Part shown: one piece after another, positions 43,802 to 54,900 of the stretch
Numbering within the stretch: position 1 is the first letter of the stretch
Layout: each line of letters begins with the position of its first letter
Source of the DNA: Pseudomonas massiliensis
GTDB taxonomy: Bacteria > Pseudomonadota > Gammaproteobacteria > Pseudomonadales > Pseudomonadaceae
Assembly: GCF_000826105.1 (NCBI RefSeq)
Contig: NZ_CCYK01000007.1
Coordinates: forward strand, 124,001 to 188,000
Direction of reading: 5' to 3'
Length of the DNA: 64,000 bases
Notes under the pieces: model-generated
What the model was told of the DNA's origin: nothing
Seen by the model: the letters and a program-made list of their open reading frames with translations, nothing else
Database searches by the model: none
Position numbers and translations under genes: made by a program

Positions 43802-44251
43802 TCATTGCGCCGACGGCGGTGTCACCGAGGCGGCGACGGGTGGCTTGCCGTTCTGCTCCTTGAGCAGATCGCGGATTTCCCCGAGCAGCACTTCTTCCTT
43901 GCTCGGCGCTGGTGGCTCGGAAGGCTTCTTCGCTTCCTCGTGCTTGAGGCGGTTGATCACTTTCACGCCCATGAAGATGGCGAAGGCTACGATCAGAAAG
44001 TCGACCACGGTCTGGATGAACTTGCCGTAGGCCAGCACCACCGCGGGGGTATCACCCTGGGCCGGTTTGAGTACCAGCGCCAGGTTGGTGAAGTCTACAC
44101 CGCCGATGAGCAGGCCTAGTGGAGGCATGATCACATCGCCGACGAAGGACGACACGATCTTGCCGAAGGCGGCGCCGATGATGATACCAACGGCCATATC
44201 GACCACGTTGCCTTTGACTGCGAAGGCCTTGAACTCTTTAAGCAGGCTCAT
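43802..44251 (-). CDS. mscL: Large-conductance mechanosensitive channel
   Basis: 149 residues. MscL features: N-terminal amphipathic [35 protein letters not shown] with the pore-lining glycines, a periplasmic loop, second helix [19 protein letters not shown], and a C-terminal helix bundle. The tail is about 10-13 residues longer than in E. coli, with Pro/Ser-rich [16 protein letters not shown]. The channel opens under high membrane tension to release solutes. Convergent with fpr (13 bp between); divergent from radA. AAGGATC is the ribosome site. Confidence 0.97.
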   Translation of the reverse strand: MSLLKEFKAFAVKGNVVDMAVGIIIGAAFGKIVSSFVGDVIMPPLGLLIGGVDFTNLALVLKPAQGDTPAVVLAYGKFIQTVVDFLIVAFAIFMGVKVINRLKHEEAKKPSEPPAPSKEEVLLGEIRDLLKEQNGKPPVAASVTPPSAQ

Positions 44252-44440
44252 TGACGGATCCTTTCTTTCAAGTGGGAAGGCTGCGGAGCTTTTTTACCTA
44301 AACTTCAGGAAAATCGCAGGGTTACCGCTCCGCCTACTGTTCTACAAGACCCATGCTAAGTCGATTAGTTTTGTCTCTGTGACCGCCTGTGGCGTTTCGA
44401 GCAGGTATCATGGCCGCTTTACTTGCTACGGAGCTCGCCC

Positions 44441-45808
44441 ATGGCCAAGGCCAAGCGCATGTACGGCTGCACCGAGTGTGGTGCTACCTTTCCCAAATGG
44501 GCCGGCCAGTGCGCTGAATGCGGCGCCTGGAACACTCTGGTCGAAACCCTGGTGGAAAGTGCCCCGGCCTCTACTGGCGGTGGCCGCACGGGCTGGGCGG
44601 GCGAGCAGGCGACCCTCAAGACCCTGGCTGAAGTCAGCGTAGAGGAAATCCCACGCTTCTCTACCGTATCCACTGAGCTGGACCGGGTTTTGGGCGGAGG
44701 GCTGGTGGACGGCTCCGTGGTGCTGATCGGTGGCGATCCGGGAATCGGCAAGTCCACCATCCTGCTGCAGACGCTCTGCAACCTGGCCGAGCGCATGCCC
44801 GCCCTCTATGTCACGGGGGAAGAATCTCAGCAGCAGGTGGCGATGCGCGCGCGCCGTCTGGGCTTGCCCCAGGACAAGCTTAAGGTAATGACCGAAACCT
44901 CCATCGAGAGCATCATTGCCACGGCACGCCAGGAAAAGCCCAAGGTGATGGTGATCGACTCCATCCAGACCATCTTCACCGAACAGTTGCAGTCGGCGCC
45001 GGGCGGCGTGGCCCAGGTACGGGAAAGCACGGCCCTGCTGGTGCGCTTCGCCAAGCAGAGCGGCACCGCCGTGTTCCTGGTTGGCCACGTGACCAAGGAA
45101 GGCTCCCTGGCCGGCCCCCGGGTGCTGGAGCACATGGTCGATACCGTGCTCTATTTCGAGGGCGAATCCGACGGCCGTCTGCGACTGTTGCGCGCGGTCA
45201 AGAACCGTTTCGGCGCGGTCAATGAGCTAGGCGTCTTCGGCATGACCGACCGTGGCCTGAAGGAAGTGTCCAACCCGTCGGCCATCTTCCTCAGCCGCGC
45301 CCAGGAAGAAATCGCGGGCAGCGTAGTCATGGCCACCTGGGAAGGCACCCGGCCGATGCTGGTGGAGGTGCAGGCGCTGGTGGACGACAGTCACCTGGCC
45401 AACCCGCGGCGAGTGACGCTGGGCCTGGACCAGAACCGCCTGGCCATGCTGCTGGCCGTGCTGCACCGTCATGGTGGCATTCCTACCCACGACCAGGATG
45501 TGTTCTTGAACGTGGTAGGTGGTGTGAAAGTGCTCGAGACCGCTTCAGACCTGGCCCTGATGGCCGCGGTCATGTCCAGCCTGCGTAATCGCCCCTTGCC
45601 TCATGGTTTGCTGGTGTTCGGCGAAGTAGGGCTTTCCGGCGAGGTACGGCCCGTGCCCAGCGGCCAGGAACGATTGAAGGAGGCCGCCAAGCACGGCTTC
45701 AAGCGGGCCATCGTGCCCAAGGGCAATGCGCCCAAGGAGGCACCGGCCGGGTTGGAAGTGGTAGCGGTGACGCGTCTGGAGCAAGCCCTGGACGCGCTCT
45801 TCGAGTGA
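44441..45808 (+). CDS. radA: DNA repair and recombination ATPase RadA/Sms
   Basis: 455 residues from ATG 44441, with GGAG 7 bases before it. An N-terminal C4 zinc finger (CTECG...CAECG), a RecA-like ATPase with GGDPGIGKST (Walker A), the RadA-specific KNRFG segment, and a C-terminal Lon-like domain (LLVFGEVGLSGEVRPVPSGQERLKEA). RadA is a DnaB-like helicase that extends recombination intermediates. The 189-bp divergent region to mscL has no promoter that I could assign. Confidence 0.97.
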   Translation: MAKAKRMYGCTECGATFPKWAGQCAECGAWNTLVETLVESAPASTGGGRTGWAGEQATLKTLAEVSVEEIPRFSTVSTELDRVLGGGLVDGSVVLIGGDPGIGKSTILLQTLCNLAERMPALYVTGEESQQQVAMRARRLGLPQDKLKVMTETSIESIIATARQEKPKVMVIDSIQTIFTEQLQSAPGGVAQVRESTALLVRFAKQSGTAVFLVGHVTKEGSLAGPRVLEHMVDTVLYFEGESDGRLRLLRAVKNRFGAVNELGVFGMTDRGLKEVSNPSAIFLSRAQEEIAGSVVMATWEGTRPMLVEVQALVDDSHLANPRRVTLGLDQNRLAMLLAVLHRHGGIPTHDQDVFLNVVGGVKVLETASDLALMAAVMSSLRNRPLPHGLLVFGEVGLSGEVRPVPSGQERLKEAAKHGFKRAIVPKGNAPKEAPAGLEVVAVTRLEQALDALFE

Positions 45809-45874
45809 GCGCCAGGCCTTGACCGGCTCAGCCAGCTGGCGTATCACCGGGTTTTAACCCGTACAGGTATTCCC

Positions 45875-46552
45875 ATGCTGAGCGCTCCGACGATCAAAGC
45901 CGTGATATTCGACATGGACGGCTTGCTGCTCGATACCGAGGGCATCTATACCGAAGTGACCCAGGCCATCGCCCAGCGCTACGGCAAGACCTTCGACTGG
46001 AATCATAAGCAACACATCATCGGCCGCGGCGCCCGGGACCTGGCAGCCTATGTGGTGGAGGCACTGGAAATGCCCATCAGCGTGGATGAGTTTCTGGAAA
46101 TCCGCGCGCCCCTGATGACGGCTCGCTTCCCCGATGCCATGGGCATGGTCGGTGCCGAAGCGCTGGTACGCCACCTCAAGTCCCATGACATCCCGATCGC
46201 CGTGGGCACCAGTTCTTCCAGCACCTATTTCAAGCTCAAGACCCAGCGCCACCAAGACTGGTTTTCGCTGTTCGACACCATAGTGACCGCGGATGACCCC
46301 GAAGTAGGGGCCGCCAAGCCGGCGCCGGACATCTTCCTGGTCGCCGCGCGCCGCCTTGGGGTGGCGCCCGCCGATTGCCTGGTCTTTGAAGACTCGCCCT
46401 TTGGCGTGACGGCCGCCAAGGCCGCCGGCATGTACGCCCTGGCGGTGCCCGATTCAGCCATGGACCCGGAAAAGTACACCCACGCCGACGGCCGGCTTGG
46501 CAGCTTGCTGGAGTTTCAGCCGCAGGCGTGGGGGTTGCCCCGCTTCCCTTAG
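45875..46552 (+). CDS. HAD-superfamily hydrolase (HDHD1/GS1-like)
   Basis: 225 residues. Motif I VIFDMDGLLLDTE, the Thr/Ser motif II AVGTSSSS, the Lys in AAKPAPDIFL, and motif IV LVFEDSPFGVTAAKAAGM. The helical cap is of the C1 type. Similarity is to the HDHD1/yeast GPP group, in which pseudouridine-5'-phosphatase and sugar phosphatases occur; substrate not predictable. It is 66 bp after radA, and its stop overlaps by 4 bp the stop of convergent mapZ. Confidence 0.9.
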   Translation: MLSAPTIKAVIFDMDGLLLDTEGIYTEVTQAIAQRYGKTFDWNHKQHIIGRGARDLAAYVVEALEMPISVDEFLEIRAPLMTARFPDAMGMVGAEALVRHLKSHDIPIAVGTSSSSTYFKLKTQRHQDWFSLFDTIVTADDPEVGAAKPAPDIFLVAARRLGVAPADCLVFEDSPFGVTAAKAAGMYALAVPDSAMDPEKYTHADGRLGSLLEFQPQAWGLPRFP

Positions 46553-46935
46553 TGAATCAACGCGCTCAGTTCCCGCTCAAGCTCACCTTCGTCACCCAGG
46601 TTCAGCTCCACCAGGCGACGCAGGTGGCTGATGGAGTCCAGGTCGATATGGGTGCACTGGAAGCCCAGCTGGCCGTCATTATCGTGCTTGAGTTCGGCGT
46701 CCATGTTCACCGGGGCGTCCGGGCCTAGCTGCACATGGACCTTGAAGGGCTCGTTGGCCAGGCCGTTCCAATCGTCGGGCTTGGCCACCAGCAGGCCCTT
46801 GAGGGAGAGGTCGAGCAAGGCGACCTCCCAGCGACTATCGCCCTGAGTGAGCGTGGTACGCGCGTCGAAATCGATGCGCTTGAAGCGACGACGGTCCTGC
46901 GTATTGCCCTGTGCTTCGGTGGTGTCCTGGGTCAT
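46549..46935 (-). CDS. mapZ: PilZ-domain c-di-GMP adaptor MapZ
   Basis: 128 residues, one PilZ domain. The c-di-GMP motif R-x3-R is RRRFKR at about 15-20 and the D-x-S-x2-G motif is DLSLKG at about 42-47. The C-terminal stretch HIDLDSISHLRRLVELNLGDE is almost the same as I recall for P. aeruginosa PA4608 (MapZ/HapZ), which binds c-di-GMP and holds the chemotaxis methyltransferase CheR1, so coupling second messenger to chemotaxis. The location beside radA agrees. GAGGAAG is the ribosome site. Confidence 0.92.
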   Translation of the reverse strand: MTQDTTEAQGNTQDRRRFKRIDFDARTTLTQGDSRWEVALLDLSLKGLLVAKPDDWNGLANEPFKVHVQLGPDAPVNMDAELKHDNDGQLGFQCTHIDLDSISHLRRLVELNLGDEGELERELSALIH

Positions 46936-47117
46936 GGCTACTTCCTCGATAAAGCCCCTGTGCGCGGGTTGCGCCTATGCTGCCGTGCCCCGGTGTGCCC
47001 GGCAACGCTTGTGTAACCGTTTCCTGGGCCGAGCTTGCCAAACCGCGAACGGAAGCGCATAACCCGAACAGGCCTTCTGCCATCGACCTTGGTGGGGGAT
47101 GTGCTCAGGGCCGAGTC

Positions 47118-47132
47118 TGGCTAGACTTGAGC
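47118..47132 (+). promoter_or_regulatory. Possible sigma-54 promoter of cstA
   Basis: TGGCTAGACTTGAGC has the essential GG-N10-GC pair with TGGC at -24, but the -12 part (GAGC for TTGC) is imperfect. It lies 38 bp before the cstA start. A half-site GTGTAAC at 47011-47017 resembles a CbrB-type site. A perfect inverted repeat AGTCT-GGCT-AGACT (47114-47127) overlaps it and is an alternative reading. Confidence 0.35.
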
Positions 47133-47169
47133 CGGGTCTACTCCGTTCCCATCTGCTGGAAGATCGAAC

Positions 47170-49236
47170 ATGAAAAACAATAATAGCCTGGCTCGCCACT
47201 TACCGTGGCTCGCACTGGCGATAATCGGGGCCTGGGCCCTGGGGGTGGTCGCGCTGCGGCGCGGTGAAAGCATCAACGCCTTATGGATAGTGGTCGCGGC
47301 AGTCGCCATCTATCTGATCGCCTATCGTTACTACAGCCTGTTCATCGCCGAGAAGGTAATGCAACTCGACCCGCGTCGGGCGACACCCGCGGTGCTCAAC
47401 AATGACGGGCTCGATTTCGTGCCCACCAACAAGCACATTCTCTTCGGGCACCACTTCGCCGCCATCGCTGGTGCCGGGCCGCTGGTCGGCCCGGTACTGG
47501 CCGCGCAGATGGGCTACCTGCCCGGCACGCTCTGGCTGATCGCGGGGGTGGTACTGGCCGGCGCGGTACAGGACTTCATGGTGCTGTTCCTGTCCACCCG
47601 GCGCAACGGCCGCTCCCTCGGCGACATGGTTCGCGAGGAAATGGGCCGCATCCCTGGCACCATCGCCCTGTTCGGCTGCTTCCTGATCATGATCATCATC
47701 CTCGCCGTGCTGGCGCTGATCGTGGTCAAGGCATTGGCTGAAAGCCCATGGGGCATGTTCACCGTGATGGCGACCATCCCCATCGCCGTGTTCATGGGCC
47801 TGTACATGCGCTTCATTCGCCCCGGGCGCATCGGTGAAATCTCCCTGATCGGCGTGGTGTTGCTGCTGGCGTCCATCTGGGCCGGCGGCCAGGTGGCGGC
47901 CGACCCGGTATGGGCCAAGGCGTTCACCTTCAGCGGCGTACAGATCACCTGGATGCTCATCGGCTACGGCTTCGTCGCGGCGGTAATGCCGGTGTGGCTG
48001 ATCCTGGCGCCTCGGGACTACCTGTCCACTTTTCTGAAGATCGGCACCATTATCGCTCTGGCCATCGGTATCCTGATTACCATGCCCGAGCTGAAAATGC
48101 CGGCGCTCACCCAGTTCGTGAACGGTACCGGCCCTGTCTGGAAGGGCACGCTCTTCCCATTCCTGTTCATCACCATCGCCTGTGGCGCGGTGTCAGGCTT
48201 CCACTCGCTGATCTCCTCGGGTACCACGCCCAAGCTGCTGGATAACGAGGTCAATGCCCGCTATATCGGCTACGGCGCCATGCTGATGGAGTCCTTCGTG
48301 GCGATCATGGCCATGGTCGCGGCCTCGGTGATCGAACCAGGCGTGTACTTCGCCATGAACAGCCCGGCCGCGGTGGTCGGCGCGGATGTGAATGCCGTGG
48401 CCGCTACCATCAGCGGCTGGGGCTTCGCGATCACGCCCGAGGCCTTGCAGGCGGTAGCCCGCGATATCGGCGAAAACACCATTCTGGCCCGCGCCGGTGG
48501 TGCCCCTACCCTGGCGGTGGGTATCGCGCAGATTCTGCATTCCGTGTTGCCAGGCGAGAACACCATGGCGTTCTGGTACCACTTCGCGATCCTGTTCGAG
48601 GCGCTGTTCATCCTTACCGCGGTGGATGCCGGCACCCGTGCCGGGCGTTTCATGCTGCAAGACCTGCTGGGCAGCTTCGTGCCAGCGCTCAAGCGCACCG
48701 AGTCCTGGGTGGCGAACATGATCGGTACCGGAGGCTGCGTCGCCCTCTGGGGCTACCTGCTGTATCAGGGCGTGGTGGACCCACTCGGGGGCATCAATAC
48801 CCTGTGGCCATTGTTTGGCATTTCCAACCAGATGCTCGCGGGCATCGCGTTGATCCTTGGCACCGTGGTGCTGATCAAGATGAAGCGCCAGCGCTACATC
48901 TGGGTCACCCTGTTGCCGGCCGCCTGGCTGCTCGTCTGCACCACGACCGCAGGCCTGATCAAGCTGTTCGACCCCAATCCGGCGGTGGGCTTCCTCGCGC
49001 TTGCCAGGAAGTACAGCGACGCCCTGACGGCCGGGCAGGTGCTGGCGCCGGCCAAGAGCACCGAGCAGATGCAGAGCGTGATCTTCAACGCCTACACCAA
49101 CGCCACCTTGACGGTGCTCTTCCTCTTCGTGGTATTGGCGGTGCTGGTGTTCGCGGTGAAAATTGGCCTGGCTGCCCTCGGCAAGCGTGAGCGAACCGAC
49201 AAGGAAGCACCGTTCCAGGCACTGCCCAAGGCCTGA
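47170..49236 (+). CDS. cstA: CstA-family pyruvate/peptide transporter
   Basis: 688 residues and about 16-18 membrane helices. CstA markers: [60 protein letters not shown] and [19 protein letters not shown]. The family was first described as carbon-starvation proteins and members take up pyruvate or peptides. It forms an operon with ybdD 10 bp downstream. In P. aeruginosa the like gene (PA4606) answers to CbrAB, which would agree with a sigma-54 promoter here. Confidence 0.95.
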   Translation: MKNNNSLARHLPWLALAIIGAWALGVVALRRGESINALWIVVAAVAIYLIAYRYYSLFIAEKVMQLDPRRATPAVLNNDGLDFVPTNKHILFGHHFAAIAGAGPLVGPVLAAQMGYLPGTLWLIAGVVLAGAVQDFMVLFLSTRRNGRSLGDMVREEMGRIPGTIALFGCFLIMIIILAVLALIVVKALAESPWGMFTVMATIPIAVFMGLYMRFIRPGRIGEISLIGVVLLLASIWAGGQVAADPVWAKAFTFSGVQITWMLIGYGFVAAVMPVWLILAPRDYLSTFLKIGTIIALAIGILITMPELKMPALTQFVNGTGPVWKGTLFPFLFITIACGAVSGFHSLISSGTTPKLLDNEVNARYIGYGAMLMESFVAIMAMVAASVIEPGVYFAMNSPAAVVGADVNAVAATISGWGFAITPEALQAVARDIGENTILARAGGAPTLAVGIAQILHSVLPGENTMAFWYHFAILFEALFILTAVDAGTRAGRFMLQDLLGSFVPALKRTESWVANMIGTGGCVALWGYLLYQGVVDPLGGINTLWPLFGISNQMLAGIALILGTVVLIKMKRQRYIWVTLLPAAWLLVCTTTAGLIKLFDPNPAVGFLALARKYSDALTAGQVLAPAKSTEQMQSVIFNAYTNATLTVLFLFVVLAVLVFAVKIGLAALGKRERTDKEAPFQALPKA

Positions 49237-49246
49237 AGGAGGACGC

Positions 49247-49447
49247 ATGTTCAACGACTTGAGCCGGTTGGGTAAGTACCTGGGCCAGGCGGCCCGCCTC
49301 ATGGTGGGCATGCCGGACTACGACAATTACGTCGAGCACATGCGCAAGACTCACCCCGAGCAGCCGGTCATGGACTACGAAACCTTCTTCCGCGAACGAC
49401 AAGAAGCACGTTATGGCGGTGGCAAGGGCTCGCCTCGTTGCTGTTGA
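49247..49447 (+). CDS. ybdD: YbdD/YjiX family small protein
   Basis: 66 residues from ATG 49247 with AAGGAGGA upstream; the open frame begins earlier, inside cstA. The sequence has the DUF466 pattern [14 protein letters not shown] and [14 protein letters not shown], with a terminal CC. YbdD peptides follow CstA-type transporters in enterobacteria and pseudomonads and are thought to be needed for transport, though the mechanism is unknown. Confidence 0.9.
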   Translation: MFNDLSRLGKYLGQAARLMVGMPDYDNYVEHMRKTHPEQPVMDYETFFRERQEARYGGGKGSPRCC

Positions 49448-49464
49448 ACCCTATCGACCTTGCG

Positions 49465-49483
49465 GGGCCAGCCAAGCTGGCCC
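49465..49483. terminator. Hairpin after ybdD
   Basis: GGGCCAGC-CAA-GCTGGCCC, a perfect 8-bp stem with a 3-base loop, 18 bp after the ybdD stop and 22 bp before the next start. There is no strong T-run (CTTGCGCTTTC follows). Probably an attenuator or weak terminator; it also resembles one arm of the local REP family. Confidence 0.5.
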
Positions 49484-49504
49484 TTGCGCTTTCTGGAGGC
49501 CCGT

Positions 49505-50467
49505 TTGGCTAACCCCATTCCCGTTACCGTACTGACCGGCTTTCTCGGGGCCGGCAAGACCACCCTGCTGCGCTACATGCTCCAGGCCCAGCATGGCCTG
49601 AAACTCGCGGTGATCGAAAATGAATTCAGCGACGCCGATATCGACAGCCAACTGCTGGGCAACGAGCCGGTACAGGTCCTGACCCTGGCCAATGGCTGCG
49701 TGTGCTGCAGCATCCACACAGACCTGACCAAGGGCCTGTTCCTGCTCCTGGAACGCCTGGATGCTGGCGACATCGCCTTCGACCGCCTGGTGATCGAATG
49801 CACCGGCCTGGCCGACCCGGCCCCGGTGGCCCAGACCTTCTTCATCGAAGAGGAACTGCGTGATCGCTATGTGCTCGACGGCATTGTCACGCTGGTAGAC
49901 GCTGTCAACGCGGGCGAACATCTCAGGCAGACCATCGCCCAGGCTCAGGTAGGTTTCGCCGACCGCCTGCTGGTGAGCAAGACCGACCTGGTCTCACCTC
50001 AATCCTTCGAGGCCTTGAGTGAGCGGCTGGGCCGTATCAACAACCGCGCACCGATCCGGGTGGTGGATCACGGCGAAGTCGATCTCTCCGAGTTGCTGGA
50101 TATCCGAGGCTTCAACCTCAATGCGGACTTGGGTGCAGGGGTACAGGCGCGGCCGCAGGTCATTGGCCAAGGCAGCGATCGCATTCGCAGTCTGGTGCTA
50201 CGCACCGACCGGCCCTTGGACCTGGATCGCCTGAGCGCTTTCATGAACAGGCTGCTGGAGAACCATGGTCGCCAACTGCTGCGTTACAAGGGTGTGCTGA
50301 ATATCGCCGGCGAACCGCGCCGCCTGGTGTTCCAAGGGGTACTGAAGCTGTATGGCTTCGATTGGGATACGCCGTGGGAACCCGATGAACCCCGGGAGAG
50401 TGTGGTGGTGTTCATTGCCGATGACCTGCCTGAACAGGCCATCCGCGAAGGCTTCGCCGCGCTTTAA
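49505..50467 (+). CDS. CobW/COG0523-family GTPase (YjiA-like metallochaperone)
   Basis: 320 residues from a TTG start at 49505 with GGAGG 5-6 bases before it, which places ANPIPVTVLTGFLGAGKTT at the N-terminus as in homologues; no ATG fits. GTPase motifs: Walker A GFLGAGKTT, switch ENEFSDADID, the metal-binding GCVCC, ECTGLADP, and SKTD for guanine. The CobW C-terminal domain follows from about residue 210. Such proteins deliver Zn or other metals by GTP-dependent insertion. It follows ybdD as in other Pseudomonas genomes. Confidence 0.9.
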   Translation: MANPIPVTVLTGFLGAGKTTLLRYMLQAQHGLKLAVIENEFSDADIDSQLLGNEPVQVLTLANGCVCCSIHTDLTKGLFLLLERLDAGDIAFDRLVIECTGLADPAPVAQTFFIEEELRDRYVLDGIVTLVDAVNAGEHLRQTIAQAQVGFADRLLVSKTDLVSPQSFEALSERLGRINNRAPIRVVDHGEVDLSELLDIRGFNLNADLGAGVQARPQVIGQGSDRIRSLVLRTDRPLDLDRLSAFMNRLLENHGRQLLRYKGVLNIAGEPRRLVFQGVLKLYGFDWDTPWEPDEPRESVVVFIADDLPEQAIREGFAAL

Positions 50468-50490
50468 CGGTGGAGGGTAGCGGCGGCCGG

Positions 50491-50555
50491 AGGAGCCAGC
50501 GCAGCTGGCGAATCTTTCTCCTGGAAGCGTTCGGCAGCTAGCGCTGCCTCCCACC
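50491..50555. repeat. REP doublet, divergent arms
   Basis: AGGAGCCAGCGCAGCTGGCGAA (split: AGGAGCCAGCG at 50491, CAGCTGGCGAA to 50512) and an inverted variant TTCGGCAGCTAGCGCTGCC (50530-50548) followed by TCCCACC. It lies between the convergent GTPase and glyA genes. The second arm has compensating base changes on both sides of its own stem. Confidence 0.65.
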
Positions 50556-50593
50556 CATTCTTCAGCTGCGCCGACCCCTACGGCCAGATCAGG

Positions 50594-51844
50594 TTATTTG
50601 TATACAGGCAGCTTGGCGCAGACAGCCTTGACCTTCTCGCGAACGGCATCGATCACCGCTTCGTTGTTCAAATCGGCCAGGATGTCGCAGATCCAGCCCG
50701 CCAGCTCGCGGCACTCAGCTTCCTTGAAGCCGCGGGTGGTGACGGCTGGGGTGCCGAAGCGCAGGCCAGAGGTCACGAAGGGCGAGCGTGGATCGTTCGG
50801 TACCGAGTTCTTGTTGACGGTGATGTAGGCGCGACCCAGGGCGGCGTCCGCGTCCTTGCCAGAGATTTCCTGCTTGATCAGGGACAGCAGGAACAGGTGA
50901 TTCTGGGTGCCGCCGGAAACGACGTCGAAGCCGCGCTCGATGAACACCTGCGCCATGGCCTGGGCGTTCTTCACCACCTGCTGCTGGTAAACCTTGAACT
51001 CAGGCTGCAACGCTTCCTTGAAGCACACGGCCTTGGCCGCGATCACGTGCTCCAGCGGGCCGCCCTGGGCGCCTGGGAAGACGGCCGAGTTCAGCTTCTT
51101 CTCGATGTCCGGGTTGCTGCGCGCCAGGATCAGGCCGCCGCGCGGGCCGCGCAGGGTCTTGTGAGTAGTGGTGGTGACCACGTCGGCGAACGGAACGGGG
51201 TTCGGGTAGACACCCGCGGCAACCAGGCCGGCCACGTGGGCCATGTCCACGAACAGATAGGCGCCGACCTTGTCCGCGATGGCGCGGAAGCGAGCGAAGT
51301 CCAGTACCTGGGAGTAGGCGGAGAACCCTGCCACGATCATCTTGGGCTTGTGCTCGACGGCCAGGCGCTCGACTTCGTCGTAGTCGATCAGGCCATTGGC
51401 ATCGATGCCGTACTGAACGGCGTTGTAGAGCTTGCCGGAGGAGGACACCGAGGCGCCATGGGTCAGGTGGCCGCCATGGGCCAGGCTCATCCCCAGAATG
51501 GTGTCGCCAGCCTGCAGCAGGGCCAGGTAGACGGCGGCGTTGGCCTGGGAGCCGGCGTGCGGCTGCACGTTGGCGTAGTCGGCGCCGAACAGTTCCTTGG
51601 CCCGGTCGATGGCCAGTTGCTCGACCACGTCCACGTATTCGCAACCGCCGTAGTAACGCTTGCCTGGGTAGCCTTCCGCGTACTTGTTGGTCAGTACCGA
51701 GCCCTGAGCTTCCATGACCGCCGGGCTGGTGTAGTTCTCCGAGGCGATCAGCTCGATGTGCTCTTCCTGACGCCGGGCTTCCTGCTCCATGGCGGCGAAG
51801 AGATCGGCGTCGAACTTGGCAAGGGTCAAATCACGGCTGAACAT
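50594..51844 (-). CDS. glyA: Serine hydroxymethyltransferase
   Basis: 416 residues; GAGGACC before the ATG. Pyridoxal-phosphate enzyme that interconverts serine and glycine with tetrahydrofolate. Markers: [44 protein letters not shown], and the cofactor Lys in [16 protein letters not shown], then [11 protein letters not shown]. Pseudomonads often have more than one glyA; this one has the morA-linked location (as PA4602). It is downstream of morA on the same strand, but a repeat region lies between them. Confidence 0.97.
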   Translation of the reverse strand: MFSRDLTLAKFDADLFAAMEQEARRQEEHIELIASENYTSPAVMEAQGSVLTNKYAEGYPGKRYYGGCEYVDVVEQLAIDRAKELFGADYANVQPHAGSQANAAVYLALLQAGDTILGMSLAHGGHLTHGASVSSSGKLYNAVQYGIDANGLIDYDEVERLAVEHKPKMIVAGFSAYSQVLDFARFRAIADKVGAYLFVDMAHVAGLVAAGVYPNPVPFADVVTTTTHKTLRGPRGGLILARSNPDIEKKLNSAVFPGAQGGPLEHVIAAKAVCFKEALQPEFKVYQQQVVKNAQAMAQVFIERGFDVVSGGTQNHLFLLSLIKQEISGKDADAALGRAYITVNKNSVPNDPRSPFVTSGLRFGTPAVTTRGFKEAECRELAGWICDILADLNNEAVIDAVREKVKAVCAKLPVYK

Positions 51845-51950
51845 TGGCGGTCCTCGAGGATCGGCAGAGAGAAAGCGCGCATTCTACCGCATCCCGTTGA
51901 GCCTGGCATATGAGCGCCGGTCATCACGGCGGTGATCGAGGTTCAAGCGC

Positions 51951-51993
51951 TGCGAGCCGCAAGCCGCAAGCCAAAGCGGCTCTTGAGGCTTGC
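51951..51993. repeat. AAGC-rich inverted repeat between glyA and morA
   Basis: A 43-bp stretch of repeated AGCCGCAAGC units and a matching AGCGGCTCTTGAGGCTTGC. GAGCCGC pairs with GCGGCTC and GCAAGCC with GGCTTGC. On the minus strand it follows the morA stop at once and may serve as its terminator. It is a different repeat type from the GCCAGC...GCTGGC REPs. A further small inverted repeat ATCAC-GGCG-GTGAT is at about 51923-51936. Confidence 0.5.
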
Positions 51994-51996
51994 CAC

Positions 51997-54900
51997 TCAG
52001 TCGAACATGAAGAGCGCATCATTGCTGAATTGCGCTTCGAAACGGTTGGCCTGCATCGGACGGCCGAACAGGTAGCCCTGCACCTCGTCGCAGCCATGTT
52101 CGCGCAGGAAGTCGAGCTGGTCGTGGGTTTCCACGCCTTCGGCGATCACCGAAAGGTTGAGGCTGTGGGCCATGGCGATGATCGCCCGGGCGATCTGGGC
52201 GTCCTGTTCGCCTTCGGGCAGGCCATCGACGAAGGTGCGGTCGATCTTGAGCACGTCGATAGGAAACTGCTTGAGGTAGTTGAGCGAGGAATAGCCGGTA
52301 CCGAAGTCGTCCACCGCGATGCTCAGCCCCAGCTTCTTGAGGCTGTCGAGGGTCTGCATGGCTTCGTTCACGTCCCGCATCAGGATGCTTTCCGTCAGCT
52401 CCAGCTCCAGGCAGGCCGGAGGAACGCCGGTGTCCTCGAGGATATGGGCGATCCGCTTGCCCAGTTGACCGTCGGAGAATTGCCGCGCCGAGAGGTTCAC
52501 CGAGACCTTGGGCACGCGCACCCGGGCCTGGTGCCAGGCCTTGAGCTGGCGACACGCCTCGGCCAATACCCAGTCGCCTACGTCTACCACTAGGCCCAGT
52601 TCCTCCAGCACCGGGATGAAATCCCCGGGAGGTACCAGTCCGCGGCGGGGATGGCGCCAGCGCAGCAGGGCCTCGGCGCCTGTCAGGCGCTTGCCGTCAC
52701 CGCTGAGCTGAGGCTGGTAATAGAGCATGAACTCCTGTTGCTCCAAGGCATGACGCAGGTCGCTTTCCAGCTCCAGGCGCTCCAGCGCGCTGGCATTCAT
52801 GTCGGCCTGGTAGAACTGGAAATTGTTCTTGCCACGCTCCTTGGCGTGATACATGGCCGTGTCGGCGTTCTTCATCAACTGGCTGAGTTCGCTGCCATCC
52901 TGCGGACTAAGCGCGATGCCGATGCTGGCGGTAACGAAGAACTCACGGTTTTCCAATACGAAGGGCGCATGCAGGTTCCCAAGGATCTGCTCGGCCACAT
53001 GAATCGCTCGGGTGAGGGCGGCCTCGCGGCTGGCCTTGGGTTGCAGCAGCAGGGTGAACTCATCGCCACCCATGCGCGCGACGGTGTCGTCTTCGTCCAC
53101 GCAGGCCAGCAAGCGCATGGCCATGTCCTTGAGCATGCGATCGCCCGCCGCGTGCCCCAGGGAGTCGTTGATCGGCTTGAAGCGGTCCAGGTCGAGGAAC
53201 ATCAGCACTACCCATGCCTTCTGCCGCTCGGCCTGCTGCAATGCCGTGAACAGCCGGTCCTGGAACAGGGTGCGGTTGGGCAGATGGGTGAGCGCGTCAT
53301 AGTAGGCCAGGCGGTGGATGCGCTGCTCGCTGGCCTTGCGTTCGCTGATGTCGCTGAAGAAGCACACGTAGCTGGCCAGATCGCCCTCTTCGTCGAGCAC
53401 GGCGGTGACGCCCACCCATGCCGGGTAGTGTTCGCCGTTGCGACGCTTGAGCCGAATCTCGCCCTCCCAGCTACCATTGAGGTTGAGCTGCTTGACCACG
53501 TATTGCAGGTGGGCTTCCTGCTGCTCGGTCACGGTCAGCAGGGTCGGCAGTTGGTCCAGCACTTGCGAGGCCTGGTAGCCGGTAACTCGGCTGAAGGCCT
53601 CGTTCACCTGAACGATGTAGCCGGCCGGGTCCGTGATCAGGATGGCCGAGGTCGAGTGCTGGAAGACGGTGGCGGCCATGCGCAAGTCTTTCTCGGCACG
53701 GCGTTGCTGGCTGACATCCCGGCCCACGCCCAACAGGCCTTCGAAGTTGTCGTGCTCGTCCCAGATCAATACCAGGCGCAGTTCGATAGGAACATGGCGG
53801 CCGTCAGCGCGAATGCAATCGACCATGAAGGTCTGGCTTTTCACTTCGCTGCGCAGTTGCGCCAAGAGTCCGGGCTGGCCAAGGGCCGCCTGGACCCGCG
53901 CGAGCAAGGCCTCCACGCCGGCGACCTGGCCAGGCGTGGCGAGGGTCGATTGCCAGCCGTTGTCGAACACTGCCTGCACGTCGTAGCCAAGCATCGACTC
54001 CACGGATGGGCTCACGTAGTTGAGCCTCAGCCGGCTGTCTGTCGAGAAAATCACGTCGCTGATGCTCTCGGCAAGCATGCGATAACGCTGTTCGCTATCA
54101 CGCAGGGATTGGCTGGCTTCGACTTGCTCGGTCACATCCTTGGCCACGCCGATGATCCGGGTAACCCGGCCGTCGCTGTCTTCGGTAAGCGTCTGTTCGC
54201 GGATGTCGAACTGACGCCAGCTGTCGTCACGGTGCCGGAACCTCAATTGGCAATGTAGTTGACCTCGGTAGGCAGTATCGCGCTGGTACTGGCGCAGCGC
54301 GTGATACCGCTGCGCATCCACCGGATGCATCAGGGTTTCCCAGAAGTGGTCGCCCATGGCTTCTACCTCGGCCAGGGTATAGCCCAGGGTGCTGCCCAGA
54401 TGATGGTTGCTGTAGAGCATGGTGCGCTGCAGCACGTCGGCGACATAGAGATGGTCGGGCACGGCGCGCACCACGTCGGACCAGAAGCGCTCACGCTCCA
54501 CCAGTGACAGCTGCGCCTGCTTGCGCTGAGTAACGTCGTTGAGGCTGAGGATCACCTCGTCCACGCTGCCGTCTTCAGGAACGCGAATCTGTGCCCATAC
54601 CTGGCGAACCTCGCCGTCGACACCCGGTGCGGGAAATTCCAGCTCCACCGTGCCAGGCTCGAGCAGAGCCAACAGCAGGCCGAAGGGCACGCGGTGAGGC
54701 TCCAGCAGATCCTGGCCGATCAGCCGTTCCCAGACCGCCGCGGCGTCGTTCAGTTGAAGCAGGTCCAGCGCCACCTTGTTCGCCTCGGTCAGGCACATGG
54801 CCTGGCGAAGCACGGTATGCTTGGCAGGATTTCGATCGAGCCAGGGTTGGATATCGTCGCGATGACGAATTCCGGCCTTGAGCACGAGCTGATGCAGTTC

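Noticed and set aside
48193..49311. Antisense open frame of 372 codons over cstA
   Set aside because: High G+C makes long antisense frames common; its product is rich in Gly, His, Gln and Arg without any fold, while cstA is fully conserved.
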